Below, in pieces: positions 35,235-49,350 of a stretch of DNA of 64,000 bases; position 1 is the first letter of the stretch; each line of letters starts with the position of its first letter. The notes under the pieces were generated by a model. That model worked only from the letters and a program-made list of their open reading frames with translations, did no database searches and was not told the DNA's origin. Both the position numbers and the translations under genes were made by a program. Location: positions 225,116 to 289,115 of the forward strand of contig BDDD01000550.1 of assembly GCA_001972305.1 (NCBI GenBank), in the 5' to 3' direction. The stretch is from Cephalotus follicularis (lineage: Eukaryota; Streptophyta; Magnoliopsida; Oxalidales; Cephalotaceae).

Positions 35235-36074
35235 TGTCACACCCGTTTCCTACCGAGATGGATGTGACAATCACATGGTAAGCCTCCTTTCGGAAACCAC
35301 CACGTGATATCTTGAAACCTGAAATTTCTTTAAAAACTATTTCATCAAAAGATAAGTTAAGCTTTCTAAAAACTTGAAAATTTTTCTAACTCTTAAATTT
35401 TTTCGAAAATCGGACATGTAGTATCCGTTTATCGGACTATGCCCCTATAAAGAAAAACGTAGTTTATAACCACACTCCTGAAGGAGGAATCAACAGTTTA
35501 TAATTGGGCTCAGCCCTCAGCAAACCACAATTTAAAACAATAACATGTATGGGTTGGGCTCATCCTCAACCATATTATCAAAGCAAGAAAACTAAATTTA
35601 TAGGGCTCCCTTTAAAAGCAAAATCATAAAATGAAATCATTTATATAAAACATAAGTAAATGCATAATTAAAATATTGATGTAATGCTGCTATGCATGTG
35701 TTAAACCCTGGTAGCATGACCTGCCTTCGTGGTCAATCATCTACAGCAACAAACTTAGCAATCATCCTGTCTCTATCTGGAAGGGAAAGAAAAAGGAGGG
35801 GGTTAGTTCAAATGACTAAGTGAGTAGAAACAAAACATCTCTTGTACATCCATCAAAGAATTGGATGTGCTGAAGAAAATGAGCACAATATAATCAAGTG
35901 TATAAGCAACAAAAATGAAATAATGTAAATCCATAGAAACTAAGCTCAAATCTCAACAACGGAAATAAAAAGGAGCTCTAATATGAATAAGACTACAAGC
36001 ACAAGGTAGAAGAAAATACTCCATGGATGCAAACTCAATGTTCAAGGAAAGAGCTCCATAATAACAACAAGATC

Positions 36075-38907
36075 TGTCACACCCCGTTATTTCGTTACCA
36101 TCATTGACAAGCATATATGGTGATATCAGTATTAAATATACATTCCAACATTTCATTTAACAATATATAACAATATGCGGAAGCAGTCAATAAGCCAGAA
36201 TATATAAAATACAAGCCGTTCGCACGCATCCCATACTACGTGCGGGTAAAGATTACAATTATCCTTATCATAAGGAATACAACAGTAAAACGAGGTATGA
36301 TTCGTTCGTTCATTACAGTATATTAAAATAAATAACAACCTTAAAACGATAAACAGAAGCTTCCAAAGCTTCAGCAGCAAGCTCCGAACGTCCTTGCTCA
36401 ATCTGTAATTGTAGGGGTTAGCCGTTGTCCTCACTTGGCTAAGAAGGAAGATAATGTATGCTGAGGAATATATGAATGCAATATGTATTCAAAATATCAT
36501 TTCAGTGTGCCAATATATAAGCAATCTTGCCAATTGGCCATGAACAGTACATATGCAAAGATACCGCACAAGGGTACAATCAATTGATTCAGTGGTTTGG
36601 GTGTCGCATATCGCTAACTCCTAGCACCAATTGCGCACCGCCTATTTATCACCCTATGCACCGAGGATGATAGATCAGGTAACAGTTACTACCGGCGTTG
36701 GCGGGTAGCTTAACAGTAATTTCTGCAATTGCAGACAGTGGGGGTGATACTCTGGCCAACTCCTGGCACCCAAGATCACATCCATAATCAGTGATATCCT
36801 CCATCACTAACTACGACAGTAACATAGACAATCAATTCAATAAGTACAATCAGTAACAATATTACATATATAAATAATATGCAATATCGAGCGTTTCTTT
36901 CCGAAACATAAAACATTTCAGTAATCGTACGTCTCATGTGAGGAAACGATATCAGTACAGTAGTGGTTTCCAATTTGGAAACAAACAGTAGGTGCCTCTC
37001 ATGTAGGAGGAAACAATAGTTCTTTAACAATAAACGTTCTTTTGAAAGTGATAGTAAATATCATAATCGTGCATATAGCACACAGTTGTTTCAATAATTA
37101 GAATCTGAAACAGTAGGTGAAAACAGTATTTCACAAATCAATAGTTGATAAATCAGTAGTGGATAATTCGGTATTCCTTGAAAATGATATTGAATTATCA
37201 CGATTTTGGATCAAGTCCCATAAATGGTTTTAATCTTGAAATTATCAGTAGTAGTGGTGTTAGTAGCACCAAACAGTAGATATATACTAACGCAAGTAGT
37301 ATATACAGTAACATTAATCAAATCAGTAGATTTTGTAAATCATAGCTTTCACTTGAAATGGTGTTTAAGCCACAAATTGTGCATATAACACATAATTCGT
37401 TCGATCAGTGAAATATCAGTAGTAATGATGTTAACTAACATCAAACAGTATGTATTATATGATGGTAACACACACAAATCAATAACAATGCAAAACAGTA
37501 GCAATTCAGTGATTATTATGCAGTTCCAGCCCAGAACAGTCGACTGCCATCAAGAACCAGCCGGCTGTTGGGTTGAGTAGTCGACTGCTTTGGGTGGCAG
37601 TCGACTGGTTTTGCCCAGAAATGCAGGCAGAACAGTTTTGTGTGATGCAATTCTAATGCCAATCAGTTCAATACAAGGAGAAATTAACATACATGTAATG
37701 CATGAACATATCTTCCAAAACATAACACTACCCCTACCTCAATTTGCTATCCCAAGATCAATTGAATGATCTTTCTCTTTAAAGCTTTCCAAGTCACTTC
37801 CCAAGCTTTCACCAATCAATTCTTTTAAGTCACAACAGTTCAATCTATACATGTTTATAGATACATGCATCAGTTCCAATGGATTCAGTAGCTCTAGAAA
37901 AACTCTAATCAACCATAGTTTTAGCCATTTAGTTCCTTAAGCTTGTTTAACTTCCTTTTACAACATCTCATGCATTTGTGTCCATCAATATCATTTAAGT
38001 GAATAGAAGATGTGTATGTATATTCATAAGGAAGTCAGTAGCTTATTATGGAGCTAACAACAACCTTCTAATCAATTTAGAGATTGTATATTCATTCACT
38101 TGTGCCAAAGTTACATTCCTTATCAATTTCATTCAATCCTAGAAGATGCTAATCATAACCATGTTAACAGAAGATTAAGCATTCTCCTAGATGACTCACT
38201 GTTGGATTATAACATCACATTAACAGGTTCGGATTTGGGACTTACCAGGAGATGTTCAAAGCTTCCCTTTTTCCTTCTTTGAGCTTTAAACTCCAACCTT
38301 CCAATGCAAGTTCTCCAATTAATCCTTCAACAATTCCTTCTTCTTTTAGTGTTTAACAACACTCAAAATCAGTCCATGCACAGATGATATAGGCTCATCA
38401 ATCTGGAATTTCGCCAGAGCCTTCACCTCTCATTTACTCCATTCTCTCCCTCACATGCATCTCTTCATTCCTTGTCATTTCTCACATTTCTCTTCTCAAT
38501 GCTGCAGGTGGCAGGCCTGCAATCTTTGCAGACAGTGCAGAGGACATGAAAGGCATCACATTGCATGTTATGGCAGCTTAGGACACGTAGCCCCCATGCA
38601 TGCCACGCACAAGTTCAGTTGACATCTGCACAGACACATGTTCTGTCGAATTTACAGTCGACTGGATGCATGGGCCAGTCGACTGTCCACCACCCGCCTC
38701 AGGCAGTCGACTGATACCCTGTGTCAGTCGGCTCTCAAGGGTCAAATTAGGGTTTCATAGTTTGGTTTTCACCAAACGAACCTCCATTCATCCCAAACAT
38801 AATTAATCACAGGAGAATATAATAATTGGACAATAACTCAATTAAAATGTATATTTTATTTCAATAATTGGATCAATATACATCAAATCGAAATTGCGGT
38901 TATTACA
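36075..38907 (-). mobile_element. Solo LTR, GTCGAC-array family (2833 bp), TSD AGATC
   Basis: It runs from TGTCACACCCC to GGTTATTACA and is flanked by AGATC at 36070-36074 and 38908-38912. The sister copy is 49351-51956. Two clusters of CAGTCGACTG motifs lie at about 37535-37615 and 38650-38740. By analogy with the Tekay LTR ending (GGGGTGTTACA) it is probably in minus orientation. No internal domain of this family is in the window, so its lineage is unknown. Confidence 0.9.
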
Positions 38908-39105
38908 AGATCCATAGTGAGACCAAGATCCACAAATGTTATCAAAATCCACAAGGAATATATAAAGATCCACAGAGTATATCTATATCTACAAAGGATA
39001 TCAAAATCAACAGGGAATATCAAGATCAGCAAAAGGACATCAAAATCCTCAAGAATATCGAATTCCACAAATGTTAATTCACGAAAAGGAAGCAAGATAC
39101 GCAAG

Positions 39106-40232
39106 TGTGACGACCCGAATTCCCTTTTGAGTCGTGAGTGTTGTTGTGAGTCTAAGTCGGTAAGATGGACGCACGTTCCCATTTCTCCATTAGACACCAC
39201 CACTTATTGACTTTACTTAATGTTGTATTGACTTGATTGAATGATTGATTGTATAGTATGGATCCTATAGAGCGACCTTGTGGTTTACATCGGCATGTTA
39301 GGTTGACCTTGTCCACCTATTCCGTTGACCATTTCTTTTATTGTATTGTCTTGCTGACGAGCATGTGCTGACGAGCACGATTGATTGACGATTGACGCTT
39401 GCTGAGGGCCGTAGCTCCCTAACGGCATAAGTAGCTCCCTCAGCTGTAGCTCATCGAGATTGTATTGGCCCAACCATAGGCTGGAAGACCTATGCGTTCC
39501 AGACCTGATCAGTCTGTGAACCGTAGGTAGATCTCCCACCCTTTTTGAAGGACTACCTTCCGTGGGATTGATCACTACTAACTGATTTATATTGAATTGA
39601 CACCAGTCGCATGCTCTATAGGATATTAATTGATTGATTGATTGATTAATTGGGTGTTTCATACACCACCATTGAGTGTCTGCCAATGATTGATTGTTAT
39701 AGATCCTATCTGTATGCTCTGTTATGGGCCACTGTCATACGGGTAGTCTGATCGCCAATTGTACATATACATTTGCCATGTCATGCATTAATATTGTACA
39801 CCACACATTGATATTGTGTAGATTGTCACCGATATTGCACATTGTACATGTTGCATGGGGTTTCTGCTTAGCCAGTGTGGCTAACCCCATCCTTCGGGGT
39901 GGGGCTGTGTTGTACCTTTGTGTGCGGCATAGGTAGGGCAGCACGTAGCAGTGGACAGAAGGACTGAAGTCCCATTGACCGCACGACTTCTTGGGTATCT
40001 CGAAGCTGATAAAGATATTGTAGTGAAAGATGGAAATGTATTGCATTGTAATACTGTTAAAGGATTGTTAATGTATGTAAAAGACTTGTATTGTATTGTA
40101 TCTTCCGCAACTGATATGTATCGCAAAGTTTTAAAATTTTTCGTATTTTTATATTGCTAGTCCCGACCATTGTATTGTGTTTTGGATTGAGAGTAATGCC
40201 ACGTGTCCACCCTGCGGGCGCGGGTTGTTACA
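39106..40232 (+). mobile_element. Solo Tekay LTR, short form (1127 bp), TSD GCAAG
   Basis: It runs TGTGACGACCC...GGGTTGTTACA with GCAAG at 39101-39105 and 40233-40237. About 1.3 kb is missing after the first 25 bp or so compared with the full LTR, including the TATA region and the whole palindrome array. Confidence 0.95.
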
Positions 40233-40611
40233 GCAAGAATAAACAAAATCCGAGAAGGAAATCTCGATACTCAATAAATGGCCCAACAATATAAACATGA
40301 GTCAAGAATGAGAGCAAGATCCATAAAAGAAACTCATAAGTCAACAATGAGATAAAGTTAAACATAAAAAGCACAATAGCAAGACTCCAATGAAATAACC
40401 AGTGACTCAACAAGTCCACTGAACGAATATCAAACTCAAGGAAATACTCAAATACATGAGAGTCAAAATAAATTCAAGTATTTGGATATCAAAGCTCAAG
40501 GATACGATCGTAACTAAAAAGACAGTATCAATATCAAGAATGTAATATGTGCCTGAAGAGTCATAAACAAACAAAATATAAGAGGATGCTGGTACCAATC
40601 ATGTCATTACC

Positions 40612-40690
40612 TCATATCATAACCCCGTCAAATCACATGGCATCATATCATAACCCCGCCAAATCATATGGCGTCATATCATAACCGCTA
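40612..40690. repeat. 31-bp tandem repeat in sequence D
   Basis: The phrase TCATATCATAACCCC returns with a 31-bp period, for about two and a half copies. The remainder of the unit reads GYCAAATCAYATGGC. Confidence 0.8.
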
Positions 40691-41950
40691 CAGCAATAAT
40701 ATACATATAGGTCATAGGCTATAGGACTGTACATATCCTTCATATACCGGTATAGAGTGCCTATGCCTCTTCCTCGTCCGAGGGGCCGGCATGATCAGTG
40801 CATAGACCCAACCCTCGTCCAAAAATCATATATATATTCAGTAACCAAACACAGTCCAATAGGAGAGTAATGGAGCAGCTTTGCTGCACTCACACTCAGC
40901 ATACCATCATAGACAATAGTATGCCGCAGATCCAGGTATGGAACCCGGGGGCAGTTTCCACATAACACCCATCATAGACCAATGGGCCTGCTAAGTAGAA
41001 TTGAGCATCGAACATATACCTCTCATTGGACTGGTAATACATATCAGAAACCTGGTACCCAACATCAGAGTATAACATAGTATAACAATATGACAAGTCG
41101 CGATATCACAAATGTGATAACGTGACCAAGTCACCCAGAACATCGAGCATATACCCGCTCGAAATCATATCACAAATCATGAACACGTTACAAAATACAA
41201 TGGGATACAATTCTCGAACAATATCACAATCATAATAAAACAGGGCATATATGAAAACAACATGACTCTCAAATAATGAATAGAGGAAGGGAATGTCTCA
41301 ACAGGAATGAACAAAGGCACATAATCACATAACAGCAATTTTCAACAAAAGATACGAAGTTATCAACGGTACCAATAATGAAGCTCAAGTATAACAATCC
41401 GGAAATAGAATGAACATAACAGCAGCAAAGGAAGTAGAAAATAATATATATGCACATATGCAAATTATCTTCATATATCCATTCATTCTCTATACTTAAT
41501 ACTCAATACTCAATAATTCCAACCTTAACATACTCGTACAAATACCATTCATTAAACCCTTAAACACTTTCAATTCTATAACTACTCATACCATGTCTCT
41601 CAGACACTTGAACATTTATGCTAGAATCTTGCAATCTATCAAATACAACCAGAATATTTATGAACATATGCACTAATTCAAAATAAGAACTCCCCAAAAA
41701 GGCAGACAAATTGCCCTGAGAAAACATGCATCGTCGGAGTTCTGTGGGACTCCGGCCAAGTTCTGGCAGCCTCGAAGCAACTCCGGCCATGTCATCAACG
41801 ACCTCCAACTGCTTCGATCTACGCGTCTGTGCTCGTGGCTCGCTGTGACTTGCTCCCAACAGCAATGCCACCGCTCAACCCATGCCAAACTCGTTGGGTC
41901 AACTCAGCTGTCAAAACGTCATCAAAATCACCAAAAAATGCTTGAGGTAC

Positions 41951-42582
41951 TGTAATACCCATAATTTTATAATATAAAGGAATGACTATTGGACTGGACT
42001 GAAAGTCGAGCCGAATTGTTTAAAGGAGAATTGGGCTTGAAATATTCATTATTGCTATTGGGCTTAAAATATGATGGGTTGAAATTGAATTAAGGAAGAA
42101 ATGGCATTTGAATTTAGAATCGGGCCTTATGGATTTGGGCCAATTTATGAGTAAATGAAGAAGGCATAACCTAGACTAAATAGAAATTATAAGAGGAAAA
42201 AGGGAGTGTTGGGCCAACACACAAGTCTTCAGCCCAATTTTGTGACGAGAATGGCGAGAATGCTCCAGGGAATTCTAGAGAATTCCACTAGTAGCTATAA
42301 ATAGAGAAGTGGATAGTGGAGTGAGGGTTGCTGGCAATTTAGGAGAAAGAGACGGGAGAGCTACCAAGGAATGAGCAAAAGGAGGAGGCATATTGAAGGC
42401 TAGGAGAGGAAGCTCTTGGATTCCAGGTAGGATCTACTTCCCACTCAATGCTTTATTTCTTATGGTACTGTTATTGCTTGTATTGAATTTGGTAATGATA
42501 GAAGGGTGAATGAGTAGAATGGGTGTTATGATTCTAGCATTAATAGATACCTACATGCTCACCATGATATAGTCTTATACCT
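41951..42582 (+). mobile_element. Sequence E: LTR-like start with TATA box
   Basis: It starts TGTAATACCCATAATTTT, typical of a plant LTR 5' end. A good TATA box CTATAAATAG lies at 42295-42304. Tekay element A then enters at TACCT (42578-42582). E may continue in the GC-rich tract after 54888. No right end, primer site or coding part was found, so the class is open. Confidence 0.5.
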
Positions 42583-44997
42583 TGTGATGACCCGAATTCC
42601 CTTTTGTACTGTTCATGCATACTTTGTACCGTATTGGACCGTACTGAATTGTATTGAATTGAGGTATTCTTATACCTATTGATATTGTATTGATCATATG
42701 CATGTATAGTCGGGATTTCGGGCTGAGTTTCGGAGAATTGACCGAATCGACTATATAAGTTAATTCCTTTGTCATTTCTCTCATTCTCACCATTCATCCT
42801 TCGCTCTCTATCCTTCTCCCTCTCTCTCTAGCTGAGCAACCTCCATCTTCCACCATTTCAGCCCCGGATTGCATCTCCATCGACAAGAACAGCAATTGCA
42901 AGGAGTGGATTGGTGATTGAACGACATAGCAACCGATTGAGTGATTGGAAGCACAACTTTTGAAGCTTCAGTGATAGGTAGGACTTCTTTATTGAATTGC
43001 CTATTGCTTTATTGATTGATTGACTGATTTGCATGATTGATTGAGTGATTGAATTGAGTGAATTGAGGTTTTTAGGGTTTATAGCTAATCCTTGACCTAA
43101 TTGTTAATTAAAGGATTGAAATTGAATTTGGAAGGTTGTAACTAGTCTTACTAACCTCAAATGATTGATTGTAAACTTTGGTTTTCAAAGAATGTCTTTT
43201 AATTGGATTTTGGCTTGAGATTGGCCCCACTTTCTGCCTAAAAATCGACTCTGCCCGGGAAAGACATCGACCCTTAGCCCAAAGACGTCGATGTCTTTTT
43301 CATCTGAGTGCTATATCCTTGATTCTGTAGCAAAGACATCGACGTCTTTCAAAAACGTTGACGTCTTTGCCTCGAGATGTCTCTCCCCTGAAAAGACATC
43401 GATGCCGAACAACGATGAGCATTCTCAGGCTGTTTTTATTGAAAAGCGTCGATGCCTTTCTCCAAGGACGTCGACGTCTTTGGCCAGTTCTCTACATAAA
43501 TAGGGAAAGACATCGACGTCTTTCAAAGACATCGATGTCTTTCCACCGTATTAAAAAGGAGTCGATGTCTTTCACCAAAGACATCGACGCTTAATGTACT
43601 GAAAAGAGTTTTTAACTGTTTTAAAGCTAGTTTTCCACTTTTTTTCACATTGCCACTTGACCGGAGCCTCACTTGAGGTGTTCAAGTGTTTGAAAACAGT
43701 TTTAATGATTGCACTGACCGATTGATTGCTTGAGTCATGTGTGTTGCTGTGAGTCTAAGTCGGTAAAATGGACGCACGTTCCCATCCCTCCATTAGGCAC
43801 CACCACTTATCGGCCTTGCTTCGACGTTGTATTGATACATTGATCGATTGCTTGTGCCATGAGTTCCGTTGTGAGTCTAAGTCGGTACGATGGACGCACG
43901 TTCCCATTTCTCTATTGGACACCACCACTTATTGACTTTACTTAAGATTGTATTGACTTGATTGATTGATTGATTGTATTGTATTGTATGGATCCTATAG
44001 AGCGACCTTGTGATTTACGTCAGCATGTTAGGTCAAATTTGTCCACCTATTCCGTCGATCGTTTCTTGTATTGTATTGTCTTGCTGACGAGCATGTGCTG
44101 ACGAGCACGATTGATTGACGATTGACGCTCGCTGAGGGTCGTAGCTCCCTAACGGCATCAATAGCTCCCTCAGTTGTAGCTTATCGAGATTGTATTAGCC
44201 CAGCCATAGGCTAAAAGATCTATGTGTTCCAGACCTGATCAGTCTAAGAACAGTAGGTAGATCTCCCACCCTTTTTGAAGGATTACCTTCCGTGGGATTG
44301 ATCACTGCTAACTGATTGACACTGAATTGACATCGGTCGCATGCTCTATAGGATATTGATTGATTGGGTGTTTCATACACCACCATTGAGTGTCTACCAT
44401 TGATTGATTGATTGATTGTTATAGATCCTATCCGTATGCTCTGTTATGGGCCATTGTCATACGGGTAGTCTGATCGCCAATTGTACATATACATTTGCCA
44501 TATCATGCATTGATACTGTACACTGCACATTGATATTAAATTGATTGTCACCGATATTGCACATTGTACATGCATACATGCTGCATGGGGTTTCTGCTTA
44601 GCCAGTGTGGCTAACCCCATCTTTCGGGGTGGGGCTGTGTTGTACCTTTGTGTGCGGCATAGGTAGGAGAGTAGGTAGCAGCGGACAAAAGGACTGAAGA
44701 CTCGAATGATCGCATGACTGTTTGGGTACCGTAGGACTGGTTGTGAGATTGTAGTGAAGTTGGAATGTACTGTATCGTAATACTGTATTGAAGGATTGAT
44801 AATGTATTGAAAAATACTGTATTGTAAAAGATTTGCATTGTACTGTATGGATGGATTTGTATTGTATCTTCCGCAAGTGTTATATATTTCAAAGTTTTAA
44901 GTTTTTCGCATTTTCATATTGCTAGTCCTGACCATTGTATTGTGTATTGGACTGAGAGTAATGCCACGTGTCCGCCCTGCGGGCGCGGGGTGTTACA
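42583..44997 (+). repeat. Element A 5' LTR
   Basis: It begins TGTGATGACCC and ends GGGGTGTTACA. The AAAGACRTCGAYGTCTTT array lies at about 43258-43595. A TATA-like TATATAA lies at 42752-42758, 169 bp from the LTR start, which would leave over 2.2 kb for R and U5. Confidence 0.92.
42752..42758 (+). promoter_or_regulatory. Tekay LTR TATA-like box
   Basis: TATATAA in the context CGACTATATAAG is conserved at the same distance from the LTR start in the 3' LTR (52640-52646). A CT-rich stretch follows about 30-80 bp downstream, as is common in plant 5' leaders. Confidence 0.6.
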
Positions 44998-45000
44998 GTA

Positions 45001-45012
45001 TGGTATCAGAGA
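45001..45012 (+). other. Element A primer-binding site
   Basis: TGGTATCAGAGA lies three bases after the LTR end and matches initiator tRNA-Met. Confidence 0.92.
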
Positions 45013-45180
45013 CATTGGTCATCCTGCTAGCGAAGTATATAAATGCGTTGATTGAGATTGACTGAATGGATTTGCATGATATGTGTTCTTGCTTATTCAT
45101 GCTATTGTTATTGGAAAAGAGATTGATATTGGAATTGAAAGTGATTGCATCTGATCATCCCATTGTTGTCTCTTATAGTA

Positions 45181-46430
45181 ATGGAAAACAGAGGAAGGCG
45201 TGGCCGACGGGGTGGAAGGAATGCTCCTTCCCTTGCTCCTGCCCCTGCTCTTGTTGATGATGAACCGGCTCCTGGTAATGCTTTTCCAGAGTATGATCCC
45301 AATGCTCCACCAGTGGGTGCTGACCCTGAGGTTTGGAGACAATTGTGTGCCACTATGGCACAGATGCATACTCTGATGGGACGCCAATAGGCTAGAGTGG
45401 AACGTAGACCAAGGAGGGAAGACATGTTGAGCCGCTTCTTAAAGTTGCAGCCTCCAGCATTTGTAGGACTCCCTGATCCTACCCTTGCTGAGTCTTGGCT
45501 AACCCATCTGGAAAAGATCTTTGTAGTCATGGGATGTGATGATGAAAAAAAATTGGTATTGGCAGTGTATATGCTCCTAGGAGAAGTCGAGCACTGGTGG
45601 GCTATGGTTAATACAGATTGGACAAGGAATGGTACAGTCCACTCTTGGGATGCCTTCAAAAGAGAATTCTATGCAAAGTACTACCCTTAGGTAGAGATAG
45701 ACAGAATAGAGATTGAATTTGCTAACTTGGTACAAGGAAGCATGACAGTTGCTGAGTACGAGGCGAGATTCACGCAATTAGCCCGATCCGCCCCATACTT
45801 AGTGGAAAGCCAAGAGCGTAGAGCAAAGAAGTTCGTTCGGGGACTGAGATTGGATTTGAGGAGGCAACTGACCCCTTTCGGGTTGACCTCCATATCAGAT
45901 ATTTCTTCCCGAGCTATGCAGCTTGAGGATATTGCAGTTGAGGCTAAACTGATGAGGAATGCAGCCCGTACCAGGCCTACTCCTTCTTCTTGGCAGAGTG
46001 GTAGTGACAGTGGCAGTGCAAAATCACAGAAGACTGATAGTAGCCCCTCACCTGGTTCTCAGGGTAGTAATCAGGATAGCGGGAATCTGTCCTGTTCTCG
46101 GAGGAGAGGCAGATCCAGGAACGCACGCCGAGGAGACCGATCTTCAGTACCTAGTCAGGGTACACCCTCCAGATTTTCTAGGAGCGGTAATCAGAGTGCT
46201 ACGGTTTCTTGTGTGCATTGCCATAAAACTAACCATACTTCTGAGAATTGTAGATAGTTCTTGGGCCATTGCTTGGTTTGTGGTGGTCCCGACCACATTG
46301 CTAGAGATTTTCCTCGGAGTTCTCGTCCTAGAGGATTTGATCAGACACAGTGGGCACCGCCTCCACCAGGACCGATAGCTAGTGTACCGTCTTCTTCCTG
46401 CCGGACTTCGCAGTCCAGGGGGAAGTAGCC
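45181..46430 (+). pseudogene. Element A gag fossil
   Basis: Gag starts MENRGRRGRRGGRNAP at 45181. Landmarks are LAESWLTHLEKIFVVMGC, EVEHWWAMV, WDAFKREFYAKYYP and SMTVAEYEARFTQLAR. A Ser/Gly-rich linker leads to two knuckle-like sites near 46207-46320 (CVHCHKTNHTSENC and a following CLVCGGPDHIARD). It matches the copy at 8041-9293. It has a few breaks. Confidence 0.88.
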
Positions 46431-46431
46431 T

Positions 46432-47772
46432 ATGAGTTCTGCTCCGACAGTTCAGGCTAGAGTGTTTGCTATGGAACCGAGTGCTGCAGTAGGGTCAGAT
46501 GTTGTGATTGGAGGTACCATTCGACTCTTTCAGCTTCCAGCGCAGGTTCTTATTGATCCGGGTTCATCCCATTCATTCATTGCATTGCATTTTTTCTCCC
46601 ATGTTGGGTTGAGACCCGAGTACCTTCCTTTCTTTATGGAGGTATCCACACCTCTCGGTGAGTCAGCGACCACCGATCGAGTGTGTAGAGATTGTATTAT
46701 TGAGATTGATGATCGTTGCTTGTTAGTCGATCTTATTGTTTTACCGATGGATTGCCTAGATGTGATTCTTGGCATGGATTGGTTGTCTGCTAGATTTGCT
46801 CAGGTGGATTGTCATCGGAAAGTAGTGGTTTTCAGTCCTCCGGGACGACCACCTTTTCGGTTTCTTGGCACCTTAGAGCCATTGTTTGTTCCGATGATTT
46901 CGGCTTGTCATGTGGACAGATTGTTACGACAGGGATGCCAGGGGTTTCTGACACATGTGCTCGATATTGACAGATGGCGGCCGAAACTGGAAGATATTCC
47001 AGTGGTTTGCGAGTTTGGAGATGTTTTTCCTCGGGATTTGACGTCGTTGCCGCCAGACAGAGAGATAGAATTTGTGATTGATTTGATACCAGGAACTGCA
47101 CCGATTTCTCGAGCACCGTATCGAATGGCACCGATAGAATTGAAAGAGTTAAAGATACAGTTACATAATCTTCTCGACAAAGGTTTTATAAGACCTAGTG
47201 CTTCACCCTGGGGAGCACCTGTTCTTTTTGTCAAGAAGAAAGATGGATCGCTCCGTATGTGTATTCACTACCGACAGCTCAATAAAGTTACAATGAAGAA
47301 TAAGTACCCTTTACCACACATTGACGAGCTGTTCGACCAGCTTAGAGGAGCGACAGTGTTTTCTAAACTCGACTTGAGATCGGGCTACCACCAGTTGAAA
47401 GTCAGACCGGAGGATATTCCAAAGACGACTTTCAGATCAAGATATGGCCATTATGAGTTCTTAGTTAAGCCTTTTGGTGTGACTAATGCTCCTGCGGCTT
47501 TCATGGACCTGATGAACCGAGTATTCAGACAGTATTTGGATCAGTTCATTGTAGTGTTCATTGACCACCTATTGGTCTATTCCAGGACCGATGAGGAGCA
47601 TGCCCAACACCTCTACATTGTATTGCAAACTTTGAGGGATCATCGACTGTATGACAAATTCGACAAGTGCGAGTTTTGGCTATCGGATGTTGCTTTTCTA
47701 GGGCATATTGTTTCTGGTGACTGTTTATCAGTGGATCCATCGAAAGTAGAGGCAGTGAAAGATTGGAAATGA
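46432..47772 (+). pseudogene. Element A protease-RT fossil
   Basis: One open stretch of 446 codons carries the aspartic-protease region ([16 protein letters not shown] near 46540) and most of the [61 protein letters not shown] and [19 protein letters not shown]. The family enzyme copies element RNA into DNA inside the particle. It continues the gag layout and leads to RNase H. Confidence 0.9.
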
Positions 47773-49350
47773 CCGATGAATGCTTCCGAAGATCGCAGCT
47801 TCTTGGGTTTAGCAGGGTATTATCGTCAGTTTGTTGAGGGATTTTCCCGTATTGCAACACCATTGACCAAATTGACACAGAAGAACGCTGGCTTTATATG
47901 AGATAGTGATTGTGAAAGAAGTTTTCAAGAGTTGAAAGACAGGTTGATTTCCACTCTTGTCCTAGCCTTACCAGACGGGAACGAAGACTTTGTTGTATAC
48001 ACCGATGCTTCTGGAAAGGGGCTTGGTTGTGTTCTTATGCAATATGGAAAAGTGATTGCATATGAATCGAGGAAGATCAAACCACATGAGGAAAACTACC
48101 CAGTGCATGACTTAGAGCTGGCGGCCATTGTCTTTGCTCTTGGGAAATGGCGCCACTACCTTTATGGGACCAAGTTCACAGTTTTTACTGATCATAAGAG
48201 TTTGAGATATCTCTTTTCACAGAAGGAATTGAACATGAGACAGAGAAGGTGGTTTGAGCTTCTTAATGATTATGATTGTGACATTGAATACCATCCTGGA
48301 AAAGCAAATGTCGTTGCAGATGCATTGAGTCGCAAGCTATCTTGTATGACTCTTTCCCATATTCAGGTGCAACCTGCATTGCTTGACCGGAATAGAGATG
48401 CACAGATAGTGGATATTGAATTACAGAAAGTGGCTACTGCTATTGATGAAGGATTGAAACCCGATTTCTCTCAATCTACAGATGGGTTATTGAGATACAG
48501 GAACATAATTTGCATTCCAGCCGATAGCGAGTTGAAGGAAGAGCTTCTTTCTCAAGTTCATAAATCTCGTCTCTCTGTCCATCTAGGGATTACGAAGATG
48601 TATCGTGACCTAAAACTTAGCTATTGGTGGGTTGGCATGAAGAGAGAAATCGCAGAGTTTGTATCGAGATGCCTCACTTGTCAGCAAGTTAAGGCAGAGC
48701 ACCAGAGACCGGCAAGTTTGCTTCAGCCTTTGCTCATTCCTGAGTGGAAATGGGAACATATTACCATGGATTTCGTGTCTGGGTTGCCTCTGACTCGTGA
48801 CAGACATGATAGTATATGGGTTGTGGTCGATCGACTCACGACGTCGGCCCACTTTCTACCGATTCGGATGACTTATTCTAGAGAGAAGTTGTTCAGATTG
48901 TTTATGAAAGAGATTGTTAAAGCACATGGAGCTCCTGTCAGCATTGTTTCGGATCGAGACTCTCGCTTCACTTCCAGGCTTTGGAGGAAGTTACAGGTAG
49001 CTATGGGTACAGAATTGAGTTTCAGCACTGCTTTTCATCCCCAAACAGATGGTTTGTCCGAAAGGACCATTCAGACATTGGAGGACATGCTTCGAGCATG
49101 CGTACTCGACTTTGGAGGTAGTTGGGATGACCACTTGCATTTGATTGAGTTCTCATATAACAATAGTTATCACGAGAGCATACAGATGGCTCCCTATGAA
49201 GCCCTATATGGTAGGAAGTGTCGATCGCCAGTTTGTTGGGATCAGGTCGGTGAAAAGAGTATTTTGGGGCCAGAGATTGTACAGATTACCGCAGAGAAAG
49301 TGAAATTGATAAGAGACCGACTGATTATTTCACAGAGAAGACAGAAAACC
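47773..49350 (+). pseudogene. Element A RNase H-integrase fossil (upstream part)
   Basis: RNase H begins near 47950 (VVYTDASGKGLGCVL, and YHPGKANVVADALS near 48290). Integrase follows with its HHCC zinc region (SRCLTCQQVKAEHQRPA) and core landmarks WVVVDRLTTSAHFLPI, VSDRDSRF, FHPQTDGLSERTIQTLEDM and EFSYNNSYH. The sequence is cut at 49350 by a solo LTR. Confidence 0.9.

Larger units (their letters stand above)
35235..41950 (-). mobile_element. Sequence D: LTR-like insertion with two nested solo LTRs
   Basis: D starts TGTCACACCCGTTTCC right after ECV-2. The reverse complement end GGGTGTGACA is typical of plant gypsy LTR 3' ends, so D is probably a minus-strand LTR. Without the nested solo LTRs (36075-38907 and 39106-40232) it is about 2.7 kb. 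I find no primer site, no coding domain and no clear right end, so whether it is a solo LTR or part of a larger element is open. Frames such as 41560-41871 on the minus strand are not recognised. Confidence 0.5.

Noticed and set aside
43291-43594. Serine/arginine-rich frames with repeated SLSPxKTSMP-like words
   Set aside because: They come from translating the AAAGACATCGATGTCTTT array in the LTR. Both strands and several frames give similar peptides.
45108-45659. 183-codon minus-strand frame
   Set aside because: It is a shadow of the Tekay gag on the plus strand. The same shadow appears opposite gag at 8815-9327.
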